In this document: in pieces, positions 52,104-61,025 of the stretch
Layout: every line of letters begins with the position of its first letter
Position numbering within the stretch: the first letter of the stretch is position 1
Source: Conexibacter woesei Iso977N
Lineage (GTDB): Bacteria; Actinomycetota; Thermoleophilia; Solirubrobacterales; Solirubrobacteraceae
NCBI RefSeq assembly: GCF_000424625.1
Contig: NZ_AUKG01000004.1
Location: forward strand, 186,001-250,000
Direction: 5' to 3'
DNA: 64,000 bases
The notes under the pieces: model-generated
Told to the model about the DNA's origin: nothing
Seen by the model: the letters and a program-made list of their open reading frames with translations, nothing else
Database searches by the model: none
Program-made: the position numbers and the translations under genes

Positions 52104-53263
52104 GCGGCGCGGCGACCGGCCAGCGCCAACCCGCGCGCCGGGCGGTTGCGGTCGCCGCGCGGGCTGGGACCGGCGGCGAGCGCCGCATCGACGTTCGCGC
52201 GGATCTCCGCGGCGAACGCCGCACGGCTGAAGCGCTGCGCGTTGGCGACGCACGCCGCCGGGTCGACGGCCATCGGGTCGAAGCCCGCGACCGCCGCGGC
52301 CAGCGCGGCCGGCGTCGCCTCGTCGTAGAACACGCCGGTCTCGCCCTCGAGGACGGACTCCGTCACGCCGCCCTCGGCCAGCGCCACGACCGGGCGCCCG
52401 GCGGCCTGCGCCTCGACGGCGGCGATCCCGAACTCCTCGGTCGCGGTGACGACGAGCGCCTTCGCGCTGCCGAGCAGGCGCGCGACCTCGGCGTCGCTGA
52501 CGCGGCCGGTGAAGCGCACGTTGCTGCCCGCCATCCGCTCCAGGCGGCGCGCGTCCGGCCCGTCGCCGATGACGACCAGCGGGCGGCCGAGCTCGTTGAA
52601 GGCGCGGACCGCGAGGTCGATCCGCTTGTGCGGCATCAGCTCCGACAGGACCGCGTAGTGCTCGCCGACCTCGCCGGGCTGGAAGCGCTCGATCTCGACC
52701 GGCGGGTAGACGACGCTCGCCTCGCGTGTGAAGTAGCGGGCGATCCGGCGGCGCGTCGTCTCGGAGTTCGCGATGTAGCGGTCGACGCGCTGCGCGGCGA
52801 TCCAGTCCCACTGGCGCCAGCGCTGCAGCACCACGCCGAGCGCGGCCCGGACGACCGGGCTCTGGGCGCGCAGCGTCGCCTCGCGCGCGTTCCAGGCGTA
52901 GCGGAACGGGTTGTGGCAGTAGCAGACGTGGACCGCGTCCTCGGACGGCAGGACGCCGTGGGCCCAGGCGCTGCTGCTGCTCAGCACAAGGTCGTAGTCG
53001 CTGAGGTCCAGCGCCTCCATCGCGTACGGGTACAGCGGCAGCAGCCTGCGGAACGACTTCGCGTTCGGGTGCAGCTTCTGCAGGAACGAGGCGTGGACGT
53101 TGCGGTCCTCGAAGCGGCCCTCGGTGCCCTTGGGGTCGTAGACCGCCGTGAAGATGTCGGCATCGGGGAACTGCTCGCAAAGTGCGAGGAACACCCGCTC
53201 GCCCCCGCGCAGGTCGAGCAGGAAGTCGTGGACCAGAGCCACCCGTGGGGACGACGGCTTCAT
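52100..53263 (-). CDS. GT4 family glycosyltransferase (mannosyltransferase-like)
   Basis: A 387-residue GT-B enzyme. The N-lobe opens VALVHDFLLDLRGGERVF; HVCYCHNPFRYAWN and ANSETTRRRIARYF are typical of WbaZ-like mannosyltransferases. The C-lobe has SELMPHKRIDLAVRAFNELG and the EX7E motif in TATEEFGIAAVEAQAAG, where donor phosphate and sugar bind. It is the first gene of a three-gene operon (GT4, GT2, GT-C) and its start is 48 bases downstream of an operon on the same strand. Confidence 0.93.
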   Translation of the reverse strand: MKPSSPRVALVHDFLLDLRGGERVFLALCEQFPDADIFTAVYDPKGTEGRFEDRNVHASFLQKLHPNAKSFRRLLPLYPYAMEALDLSDYDLVLSSSSAWAHGVLPSEDAVHVCYCHNPFRYAWNAREATLRAQSPVVRAALGVVLQRWRQWDWIAAQRVDRYIANSETTRRRIARYFTREASVVYPPVEIERFQPGEVGEHYAVLSELMPHKRIDLAVRAFNELGRPLVVIGDGPDARRLERMAGSNVRFTGRVSDAEVARLLGSAKALVVTATEEFGIAAVEAQAAGRPVVALAEGGVTESVLEGETGVFYDEATPAALAAAVAGFDPMAVDPAACVANAQRFSRAAFAAEIRANVDAALAAGPSPRGDRNRPARGLALAGRRAA

Positions 53264-53311
53264 GCGCGGACCGAGTCTATTTGTTAAGGCGGCGTCGGCT
53301 CGGTCCGGCCG

Positions 53312-53677
53312 TCAGGCCGTGCGCGCGACGACCGCGCTGAGCGCCGCCGACGCACCCGCGACCAGCGCGGTGGCGGGCACCGCGTCACCCGGCAGCTCGC
53401 GGCGGGCGGCGAACGTCGCCGCGATGTCGGAGAGGTCGCCGGCGATCGAGGCGTACAGGAACGGCTTGGGGTCGGCGTCGCTCGTCGCGATCGCCACGAG
53501 CGCGCCGCCGTGGATCAGCAGCTCGCGCATGCCGAGCGCGCGCAGCGGGACCTGCGTCGGGCCGGTCGCCGCGCTCGGGCCCAGCCAGCGGCGTGCGAGC
53601 CGCTCGGGCGCGGCGATCAGCGCCACGCCGTAGACCGCCCGGAGCGCGAGCACCGCCGTGACCGCGGGGCGCTTCAC
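53312..53677 (-). CDS. Small integral membrane protein of the cyclopropane synthase operon
   Basis: A 121-residue protein from the GTG at 53677, whose start overlaps the cyclopropane synthase stop (GTGA). Three or four hydrophobic segments are visible (about 4-22, 50-68, 75-95 and 102-118), with RALGMRELLIHGGALVAIA between them. It resembles DUF4267-type membrane proteins but the match is not firm. As the last gene of a four-gene lipid operon it may act in membrane lipid handling. Confidence 0.75.
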   Translation of the reverse strand: MKRPAVTAVLALRAVYGVALIAAPERLARRWLGPSAATGPTQVPLRALGMRELLIHGGALVAIATSDADPKPFLYASIAGDLSDIAATFAARRELPGDAVPATALVAGASAALSAVVARTA

Positions 53678-54906
53678 TGCGCCACCGCCGCGAGCTCGCC
53701 GACGCCGAGGTCGCAGGCCTCGGGCCGCCAGCGCGGCTTGGCCAGGACGGTCTGGACGAGGCCGATCCGGCGCTCGGCGAAGCCGGCCTCGCAGTAGGCC
53801 AGGTACAACCGCCACAGGCGCTGGAAGGCGTCGTCGTATCCGAGGCCGCGGAGCTTCTCCTCCGCGTCGTCGAAGTTCGCGCGCCAGCGGTGCAGCGTCT
53901 CGGCGTAGTGCGGCGTCAGGTCCTCCAGGTGCGTGGTGTGCAGGTCGGTGTCGCGCGCGACGCAGCGGGCGATCACCTCGCGCGACGGCAGGCACCCGTT
54001 CGGGAAGATCAGCGTGCGGATGAACGACCGCGACGCGCGCTCGACCGAGTAGGCGCGGTCGTCCATGACGATCGCCTGCAGGAGCATCGCGCCGTCGTCC
54101 TCGAGCAGGTCGCTGCACGTGCGGAAGAACGTCGGGAAGTCCTTCCACCCCACCGCCTCGATCATCTCGATCGACACGAGCTTGTCGTAGCGGCCCGTGA
54201 GGTCGCGGTAGTCCTCCTGGAGCACGGTCACGCGGTCCTGCAACCCAAGGGCATTGACTCGCTCGACCGCGTGCGCGTGCTGCTCGGCGCTGATCGTCGT
54301 GGTCGTCACGCGGCAGCCGCGCGTGGCGGCGGCGTGCGTGGCGAAGCCGCCCCAGCCGGTCCCGATCTCCAGCACGTGGTCGTCGGGGCCGAGCGCGAGC
54401 TTGTCGCAGATCATGTCCAACTTGGCGACCGCGGCCTCGTGGAGGCTGGTCTGCGGCGTCGCGAAGACGGCGCTCGAGTACATCATGGTGTCGTCGAGCA
54501 TCAGCCCGAACAGCTCGTTGCCGAGGTCGTAGTGGGCCTCGATGTCGCGGCGCGCGCGGCGCGGCGTGTTGGACCGGAACGCCTGGCGGGCGCGCTGGAA
54601 CGGCTCGCGGATCGGCGTCGCGCGGCGGCGGACCGCGTCGAGGCGGCGCGCGTTGCGGGCGCCGACGCGGATCACCGCTACGAGGTCCGGCGAGTCCCAG
54701 TAGTTGTCGCGGTAGGCCTCGGCCAGGCCGCGCGAGCCCTGCAGGAGCTTGCTCCAGGCGCGCGGGTCGCGGATCGTGACGATCGCCGCGGGCGCGGCGT
54801 CGCTGCCGAAGGTCGTGCGCGTTGCGCCTTCGACGATCGTCAGGCGACCCTCTTCGATCCGGCTCAGGACGGCGAGGGCGATCCGGCGGGCGATCCGTTC
54901 GGTCAC
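53674..54906 (-). CDS. cfa: Cyclopropane-fatty-acyl-phospholipid synthase family methyltransferase
   Basis: A 410-residue SAM-dependent enzyme that methylates double bonds of phospholipid acyl chains, giving cyclopropane or methyl-branched products. Domains: an N-terminal lipid-binding part (about 1-105), then YDLGNELFGLMLDDTMMYS (the bicarbonate/lipid pocket region), motif I VLEIGTGWGGFATHAA, TISAEQHAHAVERV, the VSIEMIEAVG motif and a C-terminal helical part. The GTG start at 54906 overlaps the DUF1365 stop. Operon order oxidoreductase-DUF1365-cfa is conserved in many bacteria. Confidence 0.94.
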   Translation of the reverse strand: MTERIARRIALAVLSRIEEGRLTIVEGATRTTFGSDAAPAAIVTIRDPRAWSKLLQGSRGLAEAYRDNYWDSPDLVAVIRVGARNARRLDAVRRRATPIREPFQRARQAFRSNTPRRARRDIEAHYDLGNELFGLMLDDTMMYSSAVFATPQTSLHEAAVAKLDMICDKLALGPDDHVLEIGTGWGGFATHAAATRGCRVTTTTISAEQHAHAVERVNALGLQDRVTVLQEDYRDLTGRYDKLVSIEMIEAVGWKDFPTFFRTCSDLLEDDGAMLLQAIVMDDRAYSVERASRSFIRTLIFPNGCLPSREVIARCVARDTDLHTTHLEDLTPHYAETLHRWRANFDDAEEKLRGLGYDDAFQRLWRLYLAYCEAGFAERRIGLVQTVLAKPRWRPEACDLGVGELAAVAQ

Positions 54907-55571
54907 GACGGTGTGGGCTCCGTGGGTCGGGGGTGGACGGGCACGCGCTTGAGCGCGAGCACCGCGGCGTGGGCGTAGATGAGGAACAACGTGCGCAGCG
55001 AGGCGCCGAGCAGCGCGCGGGTGCGCCAGGGCCTGCGCTCGAGGTTGAGCGTGGCGTCGAAGGCATCGTCGAGCGCGATGTGCACCGACAGCGTCGCGCG
55101 CGGCTCGGTGGCGGCCCAGGAGTAGTGATGGTCCATGCCCAGGAACGGCGAGACGTGCAGCGCCTTGTCGTCGTCGCCGCGGTGCACGCGCGCGCCGTCG
55201 CTCGCCTCCAGCACGTAGGCGTGGCGCTCGCCCCAGGGCGTGGAGGTCACCTCGGCGACGACCGCGCCGAGCGTCTCGTCGTTGTTGTAGGCGTAGTAGA
55301 AGGACACCGGGTTGAAGGCCTTGCCGAGGCTTCGGGGCAAGGTCAGCAAGCGGATCGGCCCGGTCGCGATCCCGGTCCGCGTGCGGACATCGGCGACCGA
55401 CATGTAGTCCTCGGGGTCGAACCGGATCAGCCCGCGCGCGGCGGGCGCCGGGAGGCGCTCCAGGTCCACGAGCGCCATCGCCACGCGGTGGCGGATCGTG
55501 TGGCGGCGCACCGCGCGGCGGCGGTGCCGGACGGTCCCGGCGTAGAGGACGGGCGACGCGGCGGCGGTCAC
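54903..55571 (-). CDS. DUF1365 family protein
   Basis: A 222-residue protein from the GTG at 55571, overlapping the FAD-oxidoreductase stop (GTGA). Signature segments are GTVRHRRRAVRRHTIRHRVA, the FDPEDYMSV region, RLLTLPRSLGKAFNPVSFYYAY, and VTSTPWGERHAYVL with HVSPFLGMDHHYSW, all typical of DUF1365, which almost always sits beside a CFA-type methyltransferase and a flavin oxidoreductase. Its exact step in making modified fatty acids is not settled. The final helix ends in a basic Pro-rich tail. Confidence 0.93.
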   Translation of the reverse strand: MTAAASPVLYAGTVRHRRRAVRRHTIRHRVAMALVDLERLPAPAARGLIRFDPEDYMSVADVRTRTGIATGPIRLLTLPRSLGKAFNPVSFYYAYNNDETLGAVVAEVTSTPWGERHAYVLEASDGARVHRGDDDKALHVSPFLGMDHHYSWAATEPRATLSVHIALDDAFDATLNLERRPWRTRALLGASLRTLFLIYAHAAVLALKRVPVHPRPTEPTPS

Positions 55572-56797
55572 GACGGGCCGACCCCCAGCTCGCGGGCGAC
55601 GCGCAGGCCGCTGACGACGCCGTCCTCGTGGAAGCCCCAGCCCCAATAGGCGCCGGCGTAGTGCGTCCGGGAGCGCCCGCCGCTGATCTCGGCGACGCGC
55701 TCCTGCGCGCGCATGCCTTCGGTCGTGAAGACCGGGTGCGCGTACTGGATCGTGCGCACGATCTTCTCGGGGTCGATCGCCGTGGTGCGGTTGAGCGTCA
55801 CGCACCACTCGCGGTCTCCGTCTCGTAGGGACTGCAGACGGTTCATGTGGTAGGTGACGGTCGGCTTGCCGGTCTGCTGATCGAGCAGGTGGTAGTTCCA
55901 CGACGCCCAGGCGCGCCGGCGGCGCGGGAGCATCGCGACGTCGTGGTGCAGGACCGCCTCGTTGGGCGCATAAGGGAACGCGCCGAGCAGCTCGCGCTCC
56001 GGCGCGGTCGCGCCGTCGCCGAGGATCGCCAGCGCCTGGTCGGCGTGGGTGGCGAAGACCGCGTGGTCGAAGCGCTCGCCGTCGATCGTCACGCCGTCGT
56101 CGTCGCGGGTGAAGGACGTGACGCGCGTGTTGAGGCGGATCGCGTCGGCGAACGGCCTCGTGAGCGCCTCGACGTAGCGCTTCGACCCGCCGGTGACCGT
56201 GCGCCAGCGCGGGCGGTCCTTGAGGTCGAGCATCCCGTGGTTGTTGAAGAACTGGACCAGGAAGCGCGCGGGGAACGACCACATCTGGTCCGGGTCGGCG
56301 CTCCAGACCGCCGCGGCCTGCGGGACGATCAGGCGCTGCACGAAGGCCTCGGAGTACTTGTTGTCCTGCAGCCAGTGCGCCAGCGACGGGTCGTCGTCGG
56401 AGTCCAGCAGCGCGCGGCCGTCCCTCTGGAAGCGCCGGATGTCCAGGACCATGCGGTGGAAGGTCGGCGAGGCGAGGTGCGCGCGCTTGGCGAACAGCCC
56501 GTTGGCCGACGTCGAGGCGTACTCGAAGTCGCCGTCCTCGTCCCCCACGCCGAACGACATGTCGCTCGCCTGCGTCGCGACGTCCAGCTTCCGGAGCATC
56601 TTCTGGAAGTTGGGGTAGTTGCGGTCGTTGAACACGATGAACCCGGTGTCGACGCTGAGCGCGCCGATGTCGACCGTGTTCGTGTGCCCGCCCGCATAGG
56701 CATTGGCCTCGAAGACCACCACCTGGTGGCCCGCACGATGCAGCTCATGCGCGGCAACCAGCCCCGAGACCCCTGCTCCGATGACTCCGACTCTCAC
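55568..56797 (-). CDS. FAD-dependent oxidoreductase of the modified-fatty-acid operon (COG2907-like)
   Basis: A 409-residue flavoprotein from the GTG at 56797. The N-terminus has the dinucleotide motif VGVIGAGVSGLVAAHELH and EANAYAGGHTNTV, typical of amine-oxidase/phytoene-desaturase-like flavoenzymes; then DTGFIVFNDRNYPNFQKML, VWSADPDQMWSFPARFL and a C-terminal FAD segment THYAGAYWGWGFHEDGV. Proteins of this kind desaturate or reduce methylated acyl chains with the partner methyltransferase. It is the first gene of the four-gene operon and is divergent from a GT4 gene 55 bases away. Confidence 0.92.
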   Translation of the reverse strand: MRVGVIGAGVSGLVAAHELHRAGHQVVVFEANAYAGGHTNTVDIGALSVDTGFIVFNDRNYPNFQKMLRKLDVATQASDMSFGVGDEDGDFEYASTSANGLFAKRAHLASPTFHRMVLDIRRFQRDGRALLDSDDDPSLAHWLQDNKYSEAFVQRLIVPQAAAVWSADPDQMWSFPARFLVQFFNNHGMLDLKDRPRWRTVTGGSKRYVEALTRPFADAIRLNTRVTSFTRDDDGVTIDGERFDHAVFATHADQALAILGDGATAPERELLGAFPYAPNEAVLHHDVAMLPRRRRAWASWNYHLLDQQTGKPTVTYHMNRLQSLRDGDREWCVTLNRTTAIDPEKIVRTIQYAHPVFTTEGMRAQERVAEISGGRSRTHYAGAYWGWGFHEDGVVSGLRVARELGVGPS

Positions 56798-56852
56798 GTT
56801 GATGGGATTCGTAGGAGGTGGCGCGTTCGGATCACCGGTAGATTGCGACCCG

Positions 56853-57854
56853 ATGCTCGTCGGGGTCGATGCGCGGGCGCTGGCCACGCGCCGGGGCGTC
56901 GCGCGGTACACGCGCCGGATGGTCGAGGCGCTCGCCGCCCTCGACGGCGTCGCCGTGCGCGTGCTGGTCCCGGGACGCGATCCGGTCGAGCCGATCCCGG
57001 GCGTCTCGATGGTCCGGACGCGCGCGCCGTCGCGCGTCGTGCACGGCGCGGGCGCGATCTGCGGCTTCCCGCGCGTCGACACGCTGCTGGGCGATGACGT
57101 GGACGTCGTGTGGCTGCCCGCGCCGGCGCCCGTCGCCGTGGGCGACCCCTACGTGTTGACGATCCACGACCTCTCGTGGGAGGACCGCCCGCAGGACTTC
57201 ACCCGCTACGAGCGCCTCTGGCACCGCGTCGCCCGTCCCGCCGCGCTGGCCCGCCGGGCGCGCGCCGTCGTCTGCGATGCGCCCGCGGTCGCCGAGGAGG
57301 TCTCCGCGCGCTGGGGTGTCGCGGCGCGCGTCGTCGAGCCGGGCGTGGACGCGCCGCCGCTGGCGAGCGTCGGGGACGGCCGGGCCAAGCCCTACATCTT
57401 GTTCGTCGGCGCGCTGGAGCCGCGCAAGGGGCTCGACGTGCTGGCGGCGGCCTGGGCGCGCGCCGCGCTGGCCGACACCGAGCTGGTCGTCGTCGGCGAG
57501 GGGCGCGCGGAGGTCCCGGGCGCGGTCCGGCTCGGGCACGTCGGCGACGGCGAGCTGCATGCGCTGTACGCGGGCGCGGAGGCGGTCGTGCTGCCGTCGC
57601 ACCTCGAAGGCTTCGGCCTGCCGCCGCGCGAGGCCGCGGCGCACGGGACGCCGTCGATCGTCTCGGACATCCCGACGCTGCGCCTGCCCGGCACGCTGCG
57701 CTTCCCGCCCGGCGACGCGGGCGCGCTCGCCGACGCGCTGCGCCGCCTCCCCGCCGAGCGCGCGCGCCTCGTCGCCGAGCTCCAGCCCCCGCGCGCCTGG
57801 ACCGACGCGGCCCGCGACCTCCTCGGCGTCCTGCGCGAGGCGGCGGGCCCATGA
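56853..57854 (+). CDS. GT4 family glycosyltransferase
   Basis: A 333-residue GT-B enzyme. The N-lobe starts MLVGVDARALATRRGVARYTRRMV; LTIHDLSWEDRPQDFT and AVVCDAPAVAEEV mark the middle; the C-lobe has YILFVGALEPRKGLDVL and SHLEGFGLPPREAAAHG, an EX7E motif in the donor site. The protein is shorter than most of its family, with a compact end. The ATG at 56853 is taken as the start; a TTG four codons upstream is possible. It is joined to the GT2 gene by ATGA. Confidence 0.92.
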   Translation: MLVGVDARALATRRGVARYTRRMVEALAALDGVAVRVLVPGRDPVEPIPGVSMVRTRAPSRVVHGAGAICGFPRVDTLLGDDVDVVWLPAPAPVAVGDPYVLTIHDLSWEDRPQDFTRYERLWHRVARPAALARRARAVVCDAPAVAEEVSARWGVAARVVEPGVDAPPLASVGDGRAKPYILFVGALEPRKGLDVLAAAWARAALADTELVVVGEGRAEVPGAVRLGHVGDGELHALYAGAEAVVLPSHLEGFGLPPREAAAHGTPSIVSDIPTLRLPGTLRFPPGDAGALADALRRLPAERARLVAELQPPRAWTDAARDLLGVLREAAGP

Positions 57855-58729
57855 GCGCCTCCATCGTCGTCGTCCTGCACGACTCCGCCGAGGACCTCCA
57901 GCGGCTGCTGCGCTCGCTGGAGCCGATCACCGACCGGCCGCAGCTGATCGTCGTCGACGCGGGCTCGTCGGATGACGGGCCGGCGATCGCGGCGGCTTGG
58001 GGTGCCGAAGTGGTCGAGGCCGGGAACGTCGGCTTCGGCGCCGCCAACAACATCGGGTTGGAGCGCGCGACGCACTCGATCACGTTGTTGTTGAACCCGG
58101 ACATCGTCGTCCACGAGCCGCCGGTCCTGGAGCGACTGGCCCGCCACGCCCGGCGCGACGACGCGCTGCACGTCCCGCGGCTGCTGAACCCGGACGGCTC
58201 GGTCCAGCGCTCCGCCCACCCGCTGCCCGGCCGCGTCGAGGCGCTGCTGCCCGCGGTCGTCCACCCGCGCGCGCTGCCGCGGCCGCTGCGCGAGCGCGCC
58301 GACCCGTGGCGCGCCGAGGCCGACCGGCCGGTCGGCTGGGCGATCGCCGCCGCGGTCGCCGCGCGCACCGCCACGCTGCGCGCGCTCGGCCCGTTCGACC
58401 CCGAGCAGTTCCTGTTCTTCGAGGACCTCGACCTCTGCCTGCGCGCCCGCGCGGCCGGCGTCCCGACGCTCCTGCACCCGGACCTGACGCTGGAGCACCG
58501 CGGCGGCCACTCGACCGGCCCGGCCTACGGCGGCGAGCCCCACGCGCTGCTGGCCCAGCGCCGGCGCGAGGTCGTCCGCGCCAACCTCGGCGGCCGCGCG
58601 CTGGCGCTCGACGACGCCGCGCAGGCGCTGACCTTCGCGACCCGCGCGGCCGCGCGCGCCGCCACCCGTCGGGATCCCGGGCGCGAGCGCGCGCAGCTCG
58701 CGGCATTGCGCGCCGCCCGCCGCGGGTAG
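57851..58729 (+). CDS. GT2 family glycosyltransferase
   Basis: A 292-residue GT-A enzyme from the ATG at 57851, overlapping the GT4 stop. It shows ASIVVVLHDSAEDLQRLL, LIVVDAGSSDDGPAI, ITLLLNPDIVVHEPPVLERL with NPDIV as the metal-binding DxD-like site, DRPVGWAIAAAVAARTATL and FLFFEDLDLCLRARAAG with the acceptor-side ED motif. It resembles rhamnosyltransferase/mycolyl-arabinogalactan linker-type GT2 enzymes. With the GT4 it forms a two-gene operon for a surface glycan. Confidence 0.92.
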   Translation: MSASIVVVLHDSAEDLQRLLRSLEPITDRPQLIVVDAGSSDDGPAIAAAWGAEVVEAGNVGFGAANNIGLERATHSITLLLNPDIVVHEPPVLERLARHARRDDALHVPRLLNPDGSVQRSAHPLPGRVEALLPAVVHPRALPRPLRERADPWRAEADRPVGWAIAAAVAARTATLRALGPFDPEQFLFFEDLDLCLRARAAGVPTLLHPDLTLEHRGGHSTGPAYGGEPHALLAQRRREVVRANLGGRALALDDAAQALTFATRAAARAATRRDPGRERAQLAALRAARRG

Positions 58730-58739
58730 CGCCGCGGGC

Positions 58740-59747
58740 ATGACCCAGTTCTGGTTCGCTGCCTCGACCGAGGAGTTCACCCCTTCGCAGATGCTCGCCC
58801 AGGCGCAGGTCGCCGACGGTGCGGGGTTCGATGCGATCGGATCGTCCGATCACTTCCACTCCTGGTTCCCCGGAGGCAGGGGCTCCGCGGCGTGGGTGTT
58901 CCTCCCCGCCGCCGGCCAGGTGATCGCCGACAAGCCGCTGTTCACGAGCGTCACGCCGATCCTGCACCACTACCACCCGGCGGTCGTCGCGCAGTACTTC
59001 ATGAACTTGGAGGAGCTGTACCCGGGGCGCGCGGTGCTGGGCGTGGGCTCGGCCGAGGCGCTGAGCGAGGTGCCGCTGGGCCTGGACTGGCCCGAGCCCG
59101 CCGAGATGCTGCGGCGCTTCGACTCCGGCCTGGAGGCGATCCGGCGGCTGTGGGACGGCGAGACCGTGACGATGGACGGCGGCTGGTTCTCGCTCAACGA
59201 GGCCAAGTTGATGACCATGGCCGAGACGCGGCCGCGGATGATCGTGTCCGCCTTCGGGCCGGACGCCGCGGCGATCGCGGGCAAGCACGGCGACGGGCTC
59301 TGGACGCTCGGCGACCCGGAGAGCGCGCCCGCGGTGATCGAGGCCTACAGGAACGCGTGCGCCGAGCACGGGCGCGAGGTCGGCGACATCGTCCTACAGG
59401 CGGGCTTCGCCCTCGGCAACGACGAGGCGGCGCTGATCAAGGCCACCAAGAAGTGGAAGACCACGCAGTTCCCGGAGTACTACCTCGAGAGCGACCACGA
59501 CCTCGACAAGATGGCGGCCTCGGCGGAGGCGCGGATGAGCGACGAGGAGTTCGCGCACGAGGGCTTCCTGGTCAGCGCCGACGTCGACGAGCACGTGCGG
59601 CGGATCGGCGAGATGGTGGACATCGACGAGGCGGTCAGCGTCATCTGCCTGCAGTCGATCGGCGACCTCGACCCGGAGACGTCGATCCGGCGCTACGGCG
59701 CCGAGGTGCTGCCGCGGCTGCGCGAGGGAGCCGCCGCGGCCCGCTGA
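58740..59747 (+). CDS. F420-dependent LLM-class oxidoreductase (G6PDH-like family)
   Basis: A 335-residue TIM-barrel enzyme of the luciferase-like class. FWFAASTEEFTPSQML, the SSDHFHSWFPGGRGSAAWVF loop with His for hydride transfer, VTPILHHYHPAVVAQYF, LGVGSAEALSEVPLG and SVICLQSIGD are typical of the F420-dependent glucose-6-phosphate dehydrogenase-like subgroup. Substrates vary widely in this group, so none is assigned. The gene follows the GT2 by 10 bases and precedes a small hypothetical gene by 10. Confidence 0.92.
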   Translation: MTQFWFAASTEEFTPSQMLAQAQVADGAGFDAIGSSDHFHSWFPGGRGSAAWVFLPAAGQVIADKPLFTSVTPILHHYHPAVVAQYFMNLEELYPGRAVLGVGSAEALSEVPLGLDWPEPAEMLRRFDSGLEAIRRLWDGETVTMDGGWFSLNEAKLMTMAETRPRMIVSAFGPDAAAIAGKHGDGLWTLGDPESAPAVIEAYRNACAEHGREVGDIVLQAGFALGNDEAALIKATKKWKTTQFPEYYLESDHDLDKMAASAEARMSDEEFAHEGFLVSADVDEHVRRIGEMVDIDEAVSVICLQSIGDLDPETSIRRYGAEVLPRLREGAAAAR

Positions 59748-59757
59748 TCGCCATGCT

Positions 59758-60366
59758 GTGGCGCTGATGCTCGAGCTTCGTGGCGCCGCCCCTGGGTTGC
59801 TGGACGAGCCGCTGCTGCTCGAGGTCGGCGGCGCGGCTCCGGGTTCCACGCTGCTCTGGCGCACGCGGATCCGGGACGACGACGGGTTCGTGTGGCGCGG
59901 CGAGGGCGCGGCGCTCGACGCGCTGCGCTGGTCGGCGAAGGCCGACGGCGTCGCGGCGCTGCGCTCGCTGCGGCCGGTCGAGCTGGAGGTCCGGGTCGAG
60001 GGCGGCGACGGCACGGCCACGCGCACACTGACCCGGACGGTCCTCGATCCGGCGGTGAAGGCGCGGCGCTGGAAGGAGGGCGTGACCGGTCGCCTGCTGC
60101 TGCCCGCCGATCCCGTCGCGACGCTGCTGGTCGACGGCGAGGAGCCGCACACGCTCGTCGCCGCGGCGCTGCTGGCCTCGCGCGGCGTGCGCGTCTTCGT
60201 GGCGGCGAGCGGCGATCCCTCCGAGCTCCCGTTCCCGGACCCGCGCCGGCTCGGGGCGCTCCCGGTCCCGCCCGGCCTCCCGGCGCGCGACGACGCTCCG
60301 GACGCCGCGGCGTGGGACGCGCTGCTGGCCGACCTCGGCGCGACGCCGCGCCGCGTGGCACGCTAG
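59758..60366 (+). CDS. Hypothetical protein, possible degenerate BAAT-type N-terminal domain
   Basis: A 202-residue protein starting at GTG 59758 or ATG 59767. The first 120 residues form a beta-sandwich-like pattern (LLDEPLLLEVGGAAPG, TLLWRTRIRDDDGFVW, RPVELEVRVEGGDG), which vaguely resembles the N-terminal domain of acyl-CoA thioesterase/BAAT proteins. The C-terminal part is Pro/Ala-rich and lacks the hydrolase domain of that family. The assignment is weak. It stands between the F420 enzyme and the HD hydrolase on the same strand. Confidence 0.55.
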   Translation: MALMLELRGAAPGLLDEPLLLEVGGAAPGSTLLWRTRIRDDDGFVWRGEGAALDALRWSAKADGVAALRSLRPVELEVRVEGGDGTATRTLTRTVLDPAVKARRWKEGVTGRLLLPADPVATLLVDGEEPHTLVAAALLASRGVRVFVAASGDPSELPFPDPRRLGALPVPPGLPARDDAPDAAAWDALLADLGATPRRVAR

Positions 60367-60375
60367 ATCCTGCCC

Positions 60376-61023
60376 GTGCCCGAGGAGTTCACCGACACGC
60401 CGCTGCTGACCGCGCGCTTCGACGCGGCGCTGCACTACGCGACCCGCCACCACGCCCAGCAGCTCCGGAAGGGCACGCCGATCCCGTACTCCGCGCACGT
60501 CCTGGCGGTCGCGTCGCTGGTCCTGGAGATGCACGGCGACGAGGACGAGGCGATCGGCGGGCTGCTGCACGACGTCGTCGAGGACGGCGGCGGGACCGCG
60601 GCGCTGGCCGAGATCGAGGCGGCGTTCGGCGCGAAGGTCGCCGAGATCGTCCTGGCCAACACCGACTCGCTCGACGACCACGACGGCTGGTACGAGCGCA
60701 AGCGCGCGTACGTGGACGCGTTCGCGACCAAGTCGCCGGCGGCGCTGCGGGTGTCGCTGGCCGACAAGATCCACAACGCGCGCTCGATCCTGCTCGACTA
60801 CCGGACGGTCGGCGACGCGATCTGGGCGCGGTTCCGGCAGGGCCAGGGGATCGCGACGCGGATCTACTACCGCGAGCTGGCCGCCGCGTTCGAGCGCGAG
60901 CGGGAGCGGCTCGGCGAGCCCGCGCAGCCCTACGTGGACGAGCTGCGCCGGACCGTCGATGCGATCAGCGCGCACGCCGAGTTGCTGCAGGGCCCGGACT
61001 CGCGCGAGCTGTTCGACGCGTAG
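60376..61023 (+). CDS. HD-domain hydrolase, small alarmone hydrolase (SpoT/MESH1-like)
   Basis: A 215-residue metal-dependent phosphohydrolase from the GTG at 60376. The HD motif is in GGLLHDVVEDGGG, preceded by the RKGTPIPYSAHVLAV segment (RxG and YxxH, as in the RelA/SpoT hydrolase domain) and followed by SLADKIHNARSILLDY, where the Asp coordinates metal. There is no synthetase or ACT domain. Proteins of this kind break down (p)ppGpp or related nucleotides, but nucleotide choice cannot be fixed here. Confidence 0.88.
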   Translation: MPEEFTDTPLLTARFDAALHYATRHHAQQLRKGTPIPYSAHVLAVASLVLEMHGDEDEAIGGLLHDVVEDGGGTAALAEIEAAFGAKVAEIVLANTDSLDDHDGWYERKRAYVDAFATKSPAALRVSLADKIHNARSILLDYRTVGDAIWARFRQGQGIATRIYYRELAAAFERERERLGEPAQPYVDELRRTVDAISAHAELLQGPDSRELFDA

Positions 61024-61025
61024 TC

